From Viola odorata (lineage: Eukaryota > Streptophyta > Magnoliopsida > Malpighiales > Violaceae): 64,000 nucleotides of DNA. The first letter of the stretch is position 1; the number at the start of each line of letters is the position of its first letter. A program made the position numbers and the translations under genes. Below the pieces are notes generated by a model, which saw nothing but the letters and a program-made list of their open reading frames with translations, searched no databases and was not told the DNA's origin. Shown here in pieces: positions 9,479 to 19,876 of the stretch. Where the stretch lies: assembly GCA_963691705.1 (NCBI GenBank), contig OY829541.1, positions 40,193,661 through 40,257,660 of the forward strand, in the 5' to 3' direction.

Positions 9479-10833
9479 CCAAAATGGCCGCGAATCCGGA
9501 AGCATCCATACCCAAAGGCGTATATTATCGTGAGCTATCGGTACCATCCTTCATGGAAGAGCAAGCGTCTTTATGTGTGGAGGAGCGTGAGAGCGACTGG
9601 CGAATTCCCGTAATCAAATACTTGAAACACGAGGAACTGCCTGAGGATACCGCTGAAAAGAAGAAGGTACTGAGATAGGCAGCTCGCTGTACGTACTATG
9701 ACAGGGATCTAATTCGAAGGTGTTTTTCTCACCCTACTGGTAAATGTATAACTGAGCAAGAGGGCCTTCACACCTTGCGCGAAATCCATGAGGGGGTATG
9801 TGGTATGCACGTGTCAGGCGGTACCCTGGCGGCACAGATCTTTCAATCCGGATTCTACTGGCCCACCATCCGAAGAGATTGCCACGACTATGTGCAGACT
9901 TGTCCTAAGTGCCAGGAGTTTGCCAAAATTCCTCGGCGACCTGCCACTGAAATATCTGAAATTATCGCCCCTTGTCCTTTTGCCAAATGGGGGATCGATA
10001 TCCTAGGTCCATTCCCAAAGGCAAGGTCTCAACTGAAATTTGTAATAGTGGCGGTAGACTATTTCACTAAGTGGGCGGAAGCTGAAGCGGCCGCCACAAT
10101 CACGGCAGAAAAAACTTGGCGTTTCTTAAAATATCAAGTTATCATGAGGTTTGGCGTACCTCGTGTCCTTATCAGCGATAATGGAACACAGTTCACCAGC
10201 CAGTTCTTCAAAGACCAGTGCTCAGAATTTAGAATCGAGCAACGCTTTTCCTCCGTGGCTCATCCGCAAACTAATGGACAAGCGGAAGTAACCAATCGGA
10301 GCATCCTTAGCGGCATCAAGAAAAACCTAGAAGGGTCTAAAAAGAAATGGGCTGATGAGCTACCATACGTGATGTGGGCGTACCGCATGACCGTTAAGAC
10401 TACCACCGGAGAAACACCTTTCGCGTTGGCCTTTGGGACCGAAGCCGTTACACCGGTGGAAATTGGAACCATGAGCCTACGGGTGGCTCACTTTCGGGAG
10501 GAACTGAATGAGGAAAGGTTACGAGCTAACCTGGATGCGTTACCAGAAGTCCGAGAGGAAATCCTTCTGAAAACGCAGCATTACAAACGAAAGATGGCCT
10601 GTTATCATAACAGGCGCGTCAAAGAACGGTTACTGAAAGCCGGTGACCTGGTGCTCAGAGACAAGCGAGCGGCAGGGCAACGCATGGGAAAACTCAGTCC
10701 AAACTGGGATGGACCATATCGTGTCACCTACGTTGTCAGGAAAGGAGCCTATCATCTGGAGACTCTTGATGGTACACCCTTATCCAACTCTTGGAATATC
10801 GCTCGCTTGAAGTTATATTACTCTAGAATTTGA
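9479..10833 (+). pseudogene. pol: E1 integrase
   Basis: After the frameshift the frame reads NPEASIPKGVYYREL, has a TAG at 9676-9678 (glutamine in E2), then runs open to 10833. The HHCC zinc domain (IHEGVCGMH to CHDYVQTCPKC) precedes the catalytic core with its D (KWGIDILGPFP), D (LISDNGTQFTS) and E (HPQTNGQAEVTNR). The C-terminal GPYRVTYVVRKGAYHLETLDGT segment ends without a chromodomain. The DDE residues are all present, although the polyprotein as a whole could not be made. Confidence 0.9.
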
Positions 10834-11933
10834 TTTTATCTGCACCTTTGATTTATGTCAACCCTAACCATGACTAACGCTCGATGAGAGAGCTTTCGTG
10901 GAAGTTTGTGGTTGCCTTTGTGCAGATATAAAAGGGGGTATTCTGGGGAAGTGAAAAGTCCTATCCTTGTGATGGCCGGTCTTGATCAGATGACCCATTA
11001 AGTGAGGGAACTACCCACCATACCTTGAATTAGCGTCGGATTGAAAGATCCTGGATGCCCCCGGGGGTGAAAAGTCTTATCCTTGTGATGACCGATCTTG
11101 ATCAGATGGCTCATTAAGTGAGGGCACCACCCGGTATCTTTGGGAGTGAAAAGTCCTTTTCTTGTACTGACCGTTTTCGTGGAGACGGCCCAGCAAGACG
11201 AGGCACGCCCCAAAGAAATAGAAACTCCGTTCTAGAAACAAGAATCCTATCTTAACGACTGGGCTGCTACAGCTAAGTCATTAAGTAAGGACACGGTTCT
11301 AGACGCGAGGGCAACGCCCAAAAGTGAAAATTCCCTAGCCTTGTGATAGCCGTCCCGATCCTACAGCTCACTAAGACGAGGCACTTTAAGGGCCGATCAT
11401 GAGAACAGGGAAACGCGGAGAATTGCGAAATCCCGGCTAGTAACCAGATGTGTAATCCCTGGTGAAGTATAGAGCTGATAGCGAAAGCGATTCCCGCGGG
11501 TTCCAGGGTAACGCCCTATGATGGCAGCGAAAAGGCTCCTACGGGTAATTACTATCCCTCGTAACGTGTTTTTGTTACTGATGATTTACAATTAAGAATG
11601 CGCAGAATACTTTTCGGGCAGCGGAAGGAGTGAGGATGTCGTAAGTAGTGATATCGCCAGGCTTACCGAGAAAGTTAACCCAATACCAAATTCTGTAATT
11701 TTGGTGGGAACGCTAAGGATCTGTTCGGAAAAGTAAGCGCATTGGGAAAACATGGCGAAGATAACGCCAAAGGAGTTTGCAAAGAGGCAACTAAATAAAG
11801 GAAAGTTAGCAATAAAAGTTGCTTGAACACATCGAAATGTTTAAAGGGGGCTACAAACTTTGGTGGTCAAAATAATAACAAAATTTAGTGACGTCTGATC
11901 ACTAAGGAAAGAGTGGCAAAGCCTCGAAGCACG
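10834..11933 (+). repeat. E1 spacer between integrase and antisense genes, with degenerate repeats
   Basis: No supported ORF. From about 10945 to 11400 there are several diverged units with the core GTGAAAAGTCCTATCCTTGT, followed by a GATCAGAT...CATTAAGTGAGGGCA segment. The same module, in the same orientation relative to the element, forms arrays in E2 (27420-28010) and E5 (61780-62165). The rest (about 11400-11933) is unstructured to my eye. Confidence 0.6.
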
Positions 11934-14290
11934 TCAACCTTCGGGGTGCCTCCGTTTCCAGCCTGCCGCTTTAGCTCGGCGAAAGCCCTCCTTATTAAGG
12001 TCGCCAGATCTTCATTTGAAAGCGGCAGTGACCTCATCGGGTTTGTACGCGTCGACCCCGTGGACTTCTTTAAAGCAAGCGACCAAAATAGCGGCAGTCT
12101 GCTCAACGTGCCACAGGCTCCTATCGGCTAACTCTTCCTCCAGGGCAGCTTTCTCCTTGGCCAAGGATGATTTCTCACTCTCCAAGGCAATAACTTTGGC
12201 TCTCTCCGCTGCCAAGGTGACAGACTGTTCTTCTTTCTGCTCCTGATGAGCCAGCAATAAGTCCGTACGCTCCTCCAGCAACTTTTTCTTCTCATTCTGC
12301 TATCGTGCTAATTCTTCTAAGGAGGAGGAAAGAGAAGCAGCCTGACGCTGCGCTTCCTCCGCCCAGTAATGGAACTGCATCATATTTGTAAAAAGGTTGG
12401 AGCGTAGTGAGTTCACCCTGTCAACCCCGGGCCTGGAAAGGAAGGCTTCCTGTTCTATCACTGATGCCAATACTTGGGAAGCCAGCAAAGCCGTAACCTC
12501 ATCCGAGCCGTCACCCCCCAGTGCCACCAGACCAGTGTTACGCAGATCGTACAGTCCAACTTGATGGGTCACAGTAACGGCCCCACTTATCGGACTAAGA
12601 TCTGCCACAAAGTTAAAGGTGGTACCTCCTTCGCCATAACGGGCCGATAGGGGGATGCTTGAAGGAACGAAGGCCAGAGGAAAAGGAGGGCGAGCTTGTG
12701 TGGACGAACCTCCTGGAGCAAGTGCCATGAGGCTGATAGCCTGAAAAATCTGGCATAACCTCCTGATATCCCATGTTGGAGGAATATGCGTGAACAGGAC
12801 CACCAAAAGAATTGGGCGAAACCCCGAAAGTCTCGCCCGTGCCTAAGTTCTCCAAAAATTCTGATGGATTCCCTCCCTGGGGAACAGCCGTAGAGTCAAA
12901 CCCGTCCGCAGGTCTGTTCTCCATCCCGGTGGTAGAGGAGGATGGATTTCTGCCCTCCTCTTCCGGCCGCTGTCTCTTCTTTGAGCCCGTCAGCATGTAG
13001 CCCAGATTCATATCGACTAAGGGAGGAGCGGAGGTAGCGACAGCGATAGTATCCTGCCAAGAACGCGATATGAAATATAGAAAAAAGAAATCAAATGGCG
13101 GCAGACATTGAAATGTAGCATATCATGGCTAAAAGGCACCCTTACCGTAACAACGTTGGGAGGAGGTGCTTCTGAAGAACCTGCCGCGTCCAGAGAAGGT
13201 GTAAGAGCGGCGACACTTCTCATTTTTCTCTTCTTTTTTCCTTTGGCAATGGCCTTAGGAGCCTTGGAAGAAGAAGAAGGCTGGGCAGGAGGAGCAGCGA
13301 TGGTCACAAGGGAAACGCCTGAAGGAATGTCAGGATCCCCCACACCGGCCGAAGAAGAGGAAACTTGAACAAGAGTAGCGGAAGTAGCCAGAAGATCGGT
13401 GGGGTTATCAGTTGCTTCCGTGGAAGTAGTTCTCTCTTTTTATTCTCTCCCTTGAGCCCTTTTCAAGCGTCTCCTTACGCTCTCAGGTTTATAGTTGGGA
13501 TCCGTCGCTGCGAAAGCACAAAATAACGTCAGCATTAGTATCAGCGATAACAAAGAAAGGAGCAACGCGACACTCACGTTTAACACAAGATTGAATGTCC
13601 ATTCTACAAGCCACTTGACGAATGTGAACGCTGATTTCCAGTTTGAGCAATGTGTTTAACCAGTCTTGTTCACATTTCAGAAGGGTCCCTGGTCGGCTCC
13701 AGACGTTGTCATCCACGTTTTGGTTAAACCCAGATCGCCACCAGGAACCAAGATCTCCAGGAAGATCTATCACAAAAAACTCCTTTTTCCAGGCATCAAC
13801 GGAAGACTCGATATGGAGGAGTTTCCAAGTAAAAGACTTCACAGAGTCATCGTCAAAACGGGGGGATATCGTTATCACCCCCCGGCATTTCATCAGCTTA
13901 AAAAGAGATTTAAGTAGTAGAAGGGAAGGGGAAGTAATCCCTTTTGTATTTGCAAAGTTCCAGAAAAGCATAAACACAACAATATGCATTTGGGGATAGT
14001 TGGGTCGGATTCAGATCGCCGGCAACAAGCAATTCTTTGACAAAAGAGTCAATGGGAAGCCGGAAGCCATAACGGAACATTTGCGCATACATGACCCTAC
14101 GATTGCCCGTCAAAACGCTGTTTAAACGTAGTGACTCAGGGGAAATAGTGGTTTTATAATCATCAGGAATATCAGCATTATGGCCGGCCAAATGCTCACG
14201 GAGAGCGGCCTCAGATGTGATAACACTAGCCGTAATATCCATCCTTTTCTCATCGGCAGATTTCGACTCAGTACGGCGAGTCTTAGCCAT
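11934..14290 (-). pseudogene. Cassette gene D (E1 copy), three-exon PF04195-like coiled-coil protein
   Basis: ATG at 14290-14288. Exon 1 encodes a PF04195-like domain (QMFRYGFRLPIDSFVKELL, LNPTQLSPNAYC, TWKLLHIESSVDAWKKEFF) with a one-base insertion near 13943. Intron 1 spans 13577-13508 (GTGAGT...GCAG, 70 bp), phase 1. Exon 2 has a basic KPESVRRRLKRAQ stretch, an in-frame TAA (13442-13440) and a KGKKKRKMR cluster that may be an NLS. Intron 2 spans 13145-13054 (GTAAGG...GCAG, 92 bp). Exon 3 (13053-11934) is Ser/Pro-rich, then forms a coiled coil; it carries a frameshift near 12720 and stops near 12300 and 12012. Paralogue of gene C. Function unknown. Confidence 0.75.
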
Positions 14291-14906
14291 GGCAGAATTA
14301 AAGAATTAAAAGATGAAGAAGACGATGGAGGAGAAAGGAAATACCTTCAGAGAAAAGCACTTCAAAGAGCCTTGAATAGTGGGGAGAAAATAAGACGGCT
14401 AAAAGATAATATGAGAAAGTGGGATGATAAAAGAAAAGGGAAAAGAATAAATATTGGGTTTTATAACCCTAATGATCGAACGAAACGACGAATGCCACAG
14501 TCGTTGCATGGAAGCGGCATAAGGAACAGACTCAGGCAATGAGTACAATCCTAGAAAAGCGCTACAATACCTCGGTTTAGGTAAAGTACTCGAGCACGCT
14601 AGCCCGTAGCGCTGGAAGAAATGGACACGTGTGCCTGCACAATCACGACTTTTCTAAGGAAAGGATAGCAAGCATTAAATGCTCTGAAAATCAGGTACCA
14701 TCTCTTGGGAAAAACAAGAGCGATATCGCAAGAAAGGAGATAACGCAAGATGGCGTTGATTAAAAGAATAGCGTTGGGTTAACGCGAAAAGGCGAAATGA
14801 AAATCAAATAGCAATAAAATACCAGTATTGTCGCACAACAATGCGTTATTACAAGACAAAGAAACAAATAAGCAGAAAATCTTCTAAATAGAGCAACCTC
14901 GATTAA
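14291..14906 (-). promoter_or_regulatory. Gene D promoter region of E1 (C-D intergenic)
   Basis: Reading on the minus strand, the palindrome GAGCATTTAATGCT lies at 14684-14671, a G-box CACGTG at 14631-14626 and TTAGGGTTATAAAACCC at 14472-14456. The last combines a telo-box-like TTAGGGTT with a TATA box. The same trio in the same order and near-equal spacing precedes gene D in E2 and E5. No ORF is supported. Confidence 0.65.
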
Positions 14907-17147
14907 TCATGGGCCTTCGCGAGCATCGCGATCACCATTCCTCCGCTTTTCTCCAGAAGAAGGAAGATCTCTCTCACCTTCGCCCAAATCCTTCAGTCTC
15001 TTGGAAGCGTAATCGGCCAGGACTGATGAGTCAACAGTTCCCTGGCGATAGAGACTCATAAATTCAGCGATACAAATATCCATGGTCTTGTTCTTCCACC
15101 AGGCTATCTTTGAAGGCACTTTGGCCAAATCCGCATCACGAGATGCTATCTCTTCGCGAAGGAAGATATTCTTTCTGTCAGCCACCACTAATTCCGCCTC
15201 CAGAAGGTCTGTCTTAGCCTTCCCTTTTGATTTTTCTCGAGCAAGCTCAGCGCGATAGTCGTCCAACTCCGCCCGGGTCCGCTCCTGAAGCTGCGACAAC
15301 TCTGTTACCTTCCCTAAAGCAGCATCTAGTTCTCCCTTTAAATCAAGAGAAGGCTGAACCTTGTCACGTTGATCCTCGAAAAAGTAGTTTAGCTCGCGGA
15401 AGCAGGCCAGCATGTCAGTCAGAAGACGTAAATGTCGTACGTCAGGAGGACGCCGCAAGAACTCTTCTTTGTCCTTCGAAGAAGTAAACATTTGCCCCAC
15501 TATCGGGCCCACTGGCTCCTCTCGGGATGACGGGTCTGATACCCCTAAAGCACGGAGACCGTCGGTACCAAGGGAAGACAAGTCCAGCTGATAAGCGATG
15601 AGGCCTTGAAGACCTTGAGGGGAAAGATTGGCGATATAAGGAGGAGAGCAATTTTTTGCAGAATCACCAATGCCCGAAATCGAAGAAAGAAACAAAGGCT
15701 GAGGCTTCCGTGGGGGAGGAGCGATTGGATTCGGAGTTGGTAAGTTCACATCTGGAATAAAGGAGCGAATAGGGGAGCTAGGACCGCCAGACACCGAGGG
15801 AGAGCCCACCGCTGCCGAAGCCTCATTAACCTTGGGAGGAATGGCAGAGGGCACCTTGGTAACTTCCGTCACTAGCAAGGGACCCGTAGCGTACGAGGCG
15901 TCAACTTCCTCGGAAGGAACCCCATTGATTTCCTCCACGGAAGGAACTGGTGGGTCAGACTTCTCTTTGCGAACTCTCTTTACGAGACGCTCCGTTTCGG
16001 CAATGATCTCTTCGCTATTGTCCTCGGTTGACTCCGCTGCAGGATCACCTTTTCTGGACCTAAGTTTCATTCGTTGGGCAAGGGTGGCATGACGCAACTC
16101 GGAACCAGTATCCATGCTTCCGCTATCACTGTCAACCTCTTCAATCACGGGATTACTTGGGGCCACTCCCTTACCGCGAGACGGTAGCCAATTCTCAAGG
16201 AAACGAGAATGTCGAGCGGATGTATTACGTGTCGCGACGGTTTTGTTTCTCCTTCCTCGCGGCGGAATAGGCGGACGACTAGAGCCTTCAGGTGGAGGAG
16301 AAGGGGGTAAGGTCTGAAGCGGCACCACGTTCAGAGGAACGTCGCCTTCCTCAGAAGATCGACCTTCAGTGTTACCTGCTGATAAAATAGTTTAATATGA
16401 CAAGAAAATCGAAGCGATAGGGCGATAAAAGAAAAACTCACCAACGACACACTCTGACAAAGGCCTGAATCGAGCAAATTCCCGAATGCGGAAAGGCCCT
16501 TCTATTTCTAATAAGGCGTTAACATTGGATACATCCATACTAGACAGCACATCTGGTTCTCGCCAAGCGGCACTGGTAATCTCTCGGTTGAAACCACCGC
16601 GCCAATACCGAGAGGGCAAGCGAAGGGTGAAGAAGCCATTTTTCCAGTTGTCCACATTCTCTTCGAAACCTTGAAAATTCCGCCAGAAGAACCGAACAAG
16701 AGCACCATTCCATCTTGGGGTAATATCCACTAAGCAGTTGTGACACCTCAAGGTGAAAAACGTGTGGAACAGATCGAGCGATGGAGCGAAAATATGCTTC
16801 ATCTCACACGAGCGAAGAAAGGCGTAAAGCCCACACTAGGAAGGCGGAGTTATTTGAACAGGATTGAGATCGTAATGGTCTAGCAGCTTCATCAGAGAAG
16901 TATGAAGCGGGAGACGAAACCCGTAGGTAAACATCTTGAAATAAACCAACCGGAACGTCCCCCACATGGCATCAGTGAGCCGAGTATCCTTCAATGGGAC
17001 AAAGGGGCGGTATCCCGTGGGAAAAGTGATACCGTTCTCCTCTAACTCAGCCCTCAAAACCTCATTACAATCAAAAACACTACGAGCTCTCCTGACTTCG
17101 GGATCTAGAGGATTTTCGATAATTGCAGAGGGCCTAGCGCGAGACAT
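14907..17147 (-). pseudogene. Cassette gene C (E1 copy), two-exon PF04195-like coiled-coil protein with one nonsense codon
   Basis: ATG at 17147-17145 (MSRARPSAIIENPLDPE). Exon 1 has the PF04195-like motifs YFKMFTYGFRLPLHTSL, DLNPVQITPPS, DITPRWNGALVRFFW and FEENVDNWKNGFF. Its only defect is TAG at 16838-16836 in place of the tryptophan of PPSWCG. Intron 16441-16376 (GTGAGT...GCAG, 66 bp), phase 1. Exon 2 is open to 14907: LPPSPPP, basic RGRRNK, FLENWLPSRGK, a Ser/Pro-rich linker, the conserved LDLSSLGTDGLRALGVSD, then a long coiled coil (about residues 330-440 of exon 2) ending in a charged tail. Best preserved C copy. Function unknown; PF04195 is annotated only as a gypsy-type transposon protein. 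Confidence 0.8.
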
Positions 17148-17609
17148 AATGGAATGGAAAGTAAAGCTATGGCAATAGAGAAGCAAAATACCTGGAACAG
17201 AGAACCAGTGAATCGGCCGTCGGCACCGGCGAGCAATTGCAGTAAAATCCCTCAAGAAGAAAGAAGCACAGAAAAAAGGAAATACGAAGAATTTCGAAAT
17301 ATTAGCAAAAAATACTAAAAGAGAAGAGCAAATTCCTTATAAAGGTTAAACCTAAAAAAGGAACAACCTGTGAAAATAAAACACGTGCAGAGTGGAAAAG
17401 GACACGTGGGCAGTCATCAATGTCTTTTGGGAGAAGACAGTTACTGATTGAAAACCAATAGGTGGTTGCACTCAGCGAAAGGCCTACTCCAGCGATAATC
17501 CTGGAAACATAAAGGAAAAAGAGCGGCAGAAGAGCGAAAAGAAATAAAAGCGTCATTTTATTATTTGGAAAAGCCATACGGCATCTACAAAGAGGCATGG
17601 TATGCCCAA
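17148..17609 (-). promoter_or_regulatory. Gene C promoter region of E1 (B-C intergenic)
   Basis: On the minus strand two G-boxes CACGTG (17408-17403 and 17387-17382) precede a CCTTTATAAGG TATA-like element (about 17346-17336), about 190 bases before the gene C ATG. A minus-strand AATAAA at 17562-17557 lies just downstream of gene B and could serve as its poly(A) signal. No ORF is supported. Confidence 0.5.
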
Positions 17610-18041
17610 CTATTCGCCGTCAGACCAGGAGATACCGTAGCAGTAGACCACGTCATCATCATCCTCACCTAAAAGCGATCGATCCTCGCCAGCGAAAGGG
17701 AAAGGTTCCTCAACCCTCTCCCCCACGCGAGTGGATGATCGATCCGACTCCTCCTTGACAGATGGCGACACCGCTTTAACAGCTGAACAGGCAGCGGGAG
17801 CCCCTTGCGGTGACTGGTTAGGAAGGAAAGACGTTTCTTTCCCCTTCGAAGAGAAAGAAGCAAGAGAATCGAAGAATGACTTAGATGCCTTCGCAGCATC
17901 TTTCCTCCGCCTCTTGCGGCACCGTCGGCGAACAGGCGGCCTCCAAGGAGGCGACGGAGGAGGATTATCTGAATCAGGAGAAGTCGGAGGAGTTGGTGGA
18001 GAATCTCGGGCGAACGTATCTAAAAAATGAGAATCAGCCAT
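17610..18041 (-). CDS. Cassette gene B (E1 copy), open
   Basis: An uninterrupted 143-codon ORF starts MADSHFLDTFARDSPPTPP. A proline-rich N-terminus (PTPPTSPDSDNPPPSPPWRP) is followed by a dense basic cluster RRRCRKRRRKDAAK, a likely NLS, then FFDSLASFSSKGKE, a Ser/Ala-rich middle and an acidic, aromatic tail (GEDDDDVVYCYGISWSDGE). The acidic end with a nearby tryptophan is kept in the E0, E2 and E5 copies. A basic region plus an acidic aromatic tail could suit a nuclear regulatory protein; this is inference. A TATTTAAG box lies upstream at 18118-18111 and a G-box near 18175. Confidence 0.65.
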   Translation of the reverse strand: MADSHFLDTFARDSPPTPPTSPDSDNPPPSPPWRPPVRRRCRKRRRKDAAKASKSFFDSLASFSSKGKETSFLPNQSPQGAPAACSAVKAVSPSVKEESDRSSTRVGERVEEPFPFAGEDRSLLGEDDDDVVYCYGISWSDGE

Positions 18042-18521
18042 GAGATCACAGAATATTAATAAAAGGAAAAAATAGCAAGGAGACGAAGAATAACGAGGGG
18101 AAGAAGATCCCTTAAATAGCCAGAAAATTGGGAAAAAAGGATATTCGATCGTCCAACCCGACTCTTGAGAGAAGACACGTGTACAGCCTGAAGTGTAGAT
18201 ATGGATTTACAGTCACGCCTGTTGAAATTTTCCCCTGATCGAGGAAAACCGCAAAATCGCCCAATCAGTTGCCAGGACAACAGCGACGTAGATTTAATAT
18301 TGAACAACCAATCAGGAAACCATCCAGTGGCTGAACCATTTTCAGTTGGGCTAAGAATATCTCCAAGGAAAAAAAGAAAAGAAGACAAAGGGCGCATTAA
18401 AGAAGAAGAACAGTTGCAAAACGGCGTACTAAAATCAGTTTATTTATTATGGCCTAGGGGCCGGAAAGTACATTTACATGACAGGAGGAAAAGAGAAAAG
18501 GCCCAAAGGGAGCCATCACTA
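18042..18521 (-). promoter_or_regulatory. Gene B promoter region of E1 (A-B intergenic)
   Basis: It contains TATTTAAG (about 18118-18111, minus) and an ACACGTGT G-box core near 18175-18182. It also holds CATTTTCAGTTGGGCT at about 18338-18353, a copy of the motif that abuts the 3' LTR. Overlapping AATAAA signals on the minus strand (18448-18439) lie after gene A. No ORF is supported. Confidence 0.5.
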
Positions 18522-18899
18522 TCAGGCATCAGAGCCAGCATCCTCAGGCACTTCGGGAAGGTCTCTCAGAGAATCCATGACCAGAATCAGATCATGGGAG
18601 GTGGCTCTCATCCCCTTCAAGCAGCACCCCATCATATCCTTGCGCTGCTGCAGCATGGCAATCACCACTTGAATCCGAGCGATGGAGGCAGCCAGCTTTG
18701 ACACGCTCTCCAAAGGACTGAAATCCTCCAGAGACGTGGCTCCCAGCCTGGAATGAAGAGGGGTCAGCATTCCTTGCAGCTCCAGGATGTCCTCAGAGGT
18801 CTTGACCAGCATGTTCTCCAAGAACCTGACGTCGCCATCATTGAGGTTCCTGAGAGAATGACCCTTGGAAAGGAGGAAATTCTTAGTCAAATGATCCAT
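18522..18899 (-). CDS. Cassette gene A (E1 copy), open
   Basis: A clean 125-codon ORF starts MDHLTKNFLLSKGHSLRNL. It includes LENMLVKTSEDILELQGM, LEDFSPLESVSKLAASIARI, the signature RKDMMGCCLKGMR and a short acidic end PEVPEDAGSDA. Heptad-like leucines suggest helices. No known domain is recognised. The frame matches the E0, E2 and E5 copies along its whole length, which supports it as a real protein. A TATAAAT box lies 50-56 bases upstream (18955-18949, minus). Confidence 0.7.
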   Translation of the reverse strand: MDHLTKNFLLSKGHSLRNLNDGDVRFLENMLVKTSEDILELQGMLTPLHSRLGATSLEDFSPLESVSKLAASIARIQVVIAMLQQRKDMMGCCLKGMRATSHDLILVMDSLRDLPEVPEDAGSDA

Positions 18900-19876
18900 G
18901 ATGTGAATTGCCAGAGATGAGGAGAATGTGGGTGGAGAAAGCTCCCCAATTTATAGGCCCCAAGAGAGAGGCCTTGGAAAGAACAAAGAGGTCCTCAAAA
19001 GGCGAGCCGTCCCGTCACCCTTAAAGACTGATAAGCCTGAAGCAGAAGCAAAGGTTGATGCTCGTATGCTATCCGCGACTTGGATGTTCGAAGGGATGCG
19101 AGATAAAGTATGGAAAAACGCCAAAAGGCACGATATCACGGGTAGCCATGACGTAAAATCCATATGGTTACCGGTATCCACAGTGTAAGGCCGCGTTGAT
19201 GTCGCAGGTGGCCTTAGATGCGTAAAACCTCATCGACATCGCAGGTATCTGGTGGTATAAAGCCGCACTAATCGTAGGCAGCTGAGGGCGTAAAGCCGCG
19301 TCGATATCGTTGTTTCCTTAAGCGTGAAAGAAAGACAGGGCCCGCGTGACCTCAAACCCCTGTAAGTACAAAGTTTACTAACTTCTCTATAAATACCTAT
19401 CTCCTCCGTGTGTTTGCAGTACACTTGAAAGGATGATGGACCCGGAACGAATGCAAATCCATGACATGACCTGGTTGCAGTCCTTGGCGGTATCACAAGT
19501 GACCCATCAGCGGCCCTTCTATGACATGAATAAAGTTGAGACTCCGTAAGCCCTGCCAAGAGGCCAAACAGACTAACATCGCTAGGCGAAAGCAATGCCC
19601 TCATGATCACAAGCGTAATAGCAGCGTCTCTCGTGGACCTCTTAACGCCTCAGAAAAACAGGTCTCTAGATAAGAATGAAGGACGGAATCCGCTTGTTCG
19701 CTGGAAAGCTTCAGAACTAAGTTCCAGCTCATCACTTAACACGGTTAACGTCGAGCAGTCAGAGAAACTCGGAGATCCTGCAGACATACCGCCCCACGAA
19801 AGAACAAGTTTTCATCTAAGATTTCAGACATGGATAGCCCTTGGTAAACACTCGGGCTCATTTTCAGTTGGGCTTA
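18900..19876 (-). promoter_or_regulatory. E1 region between gene A and 3' LTR, with sub-repeats
   Basis: TATAAAT for gene A is at 18955-18949 (minus). About 19186-19310 has three or so degenerate ~45-bp units around TAAAGCCGCGTCGATATCG, matching the repeats upstream of gene A in E0 and E2. The last bases before the LTR are CTCATTTTCAGTTGGGCTTA (19857-19876). No classic polypurine tract is visible there, although E5 keeps the same boundary sequence. Several ORFs here are short and unconserved. Confidence 0.5.

Noticed and set aside
15832..16092. Plus-strand ORFs opposite E1 gene C (for example 15832-16092 and 16114-16317)
   Set aside because: They are shadows of the long minus-strand exon and are not kept in other copies.
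14907..17147. Gene C/D as DNA-transposon transposases, following the Transposase_28 name
   Set aside because: PF04195 is named from gypsy-type elements; no DDE/DDD triad or terminal inverted repeats are visible, and the genes travel inside LTR retrotransposons.
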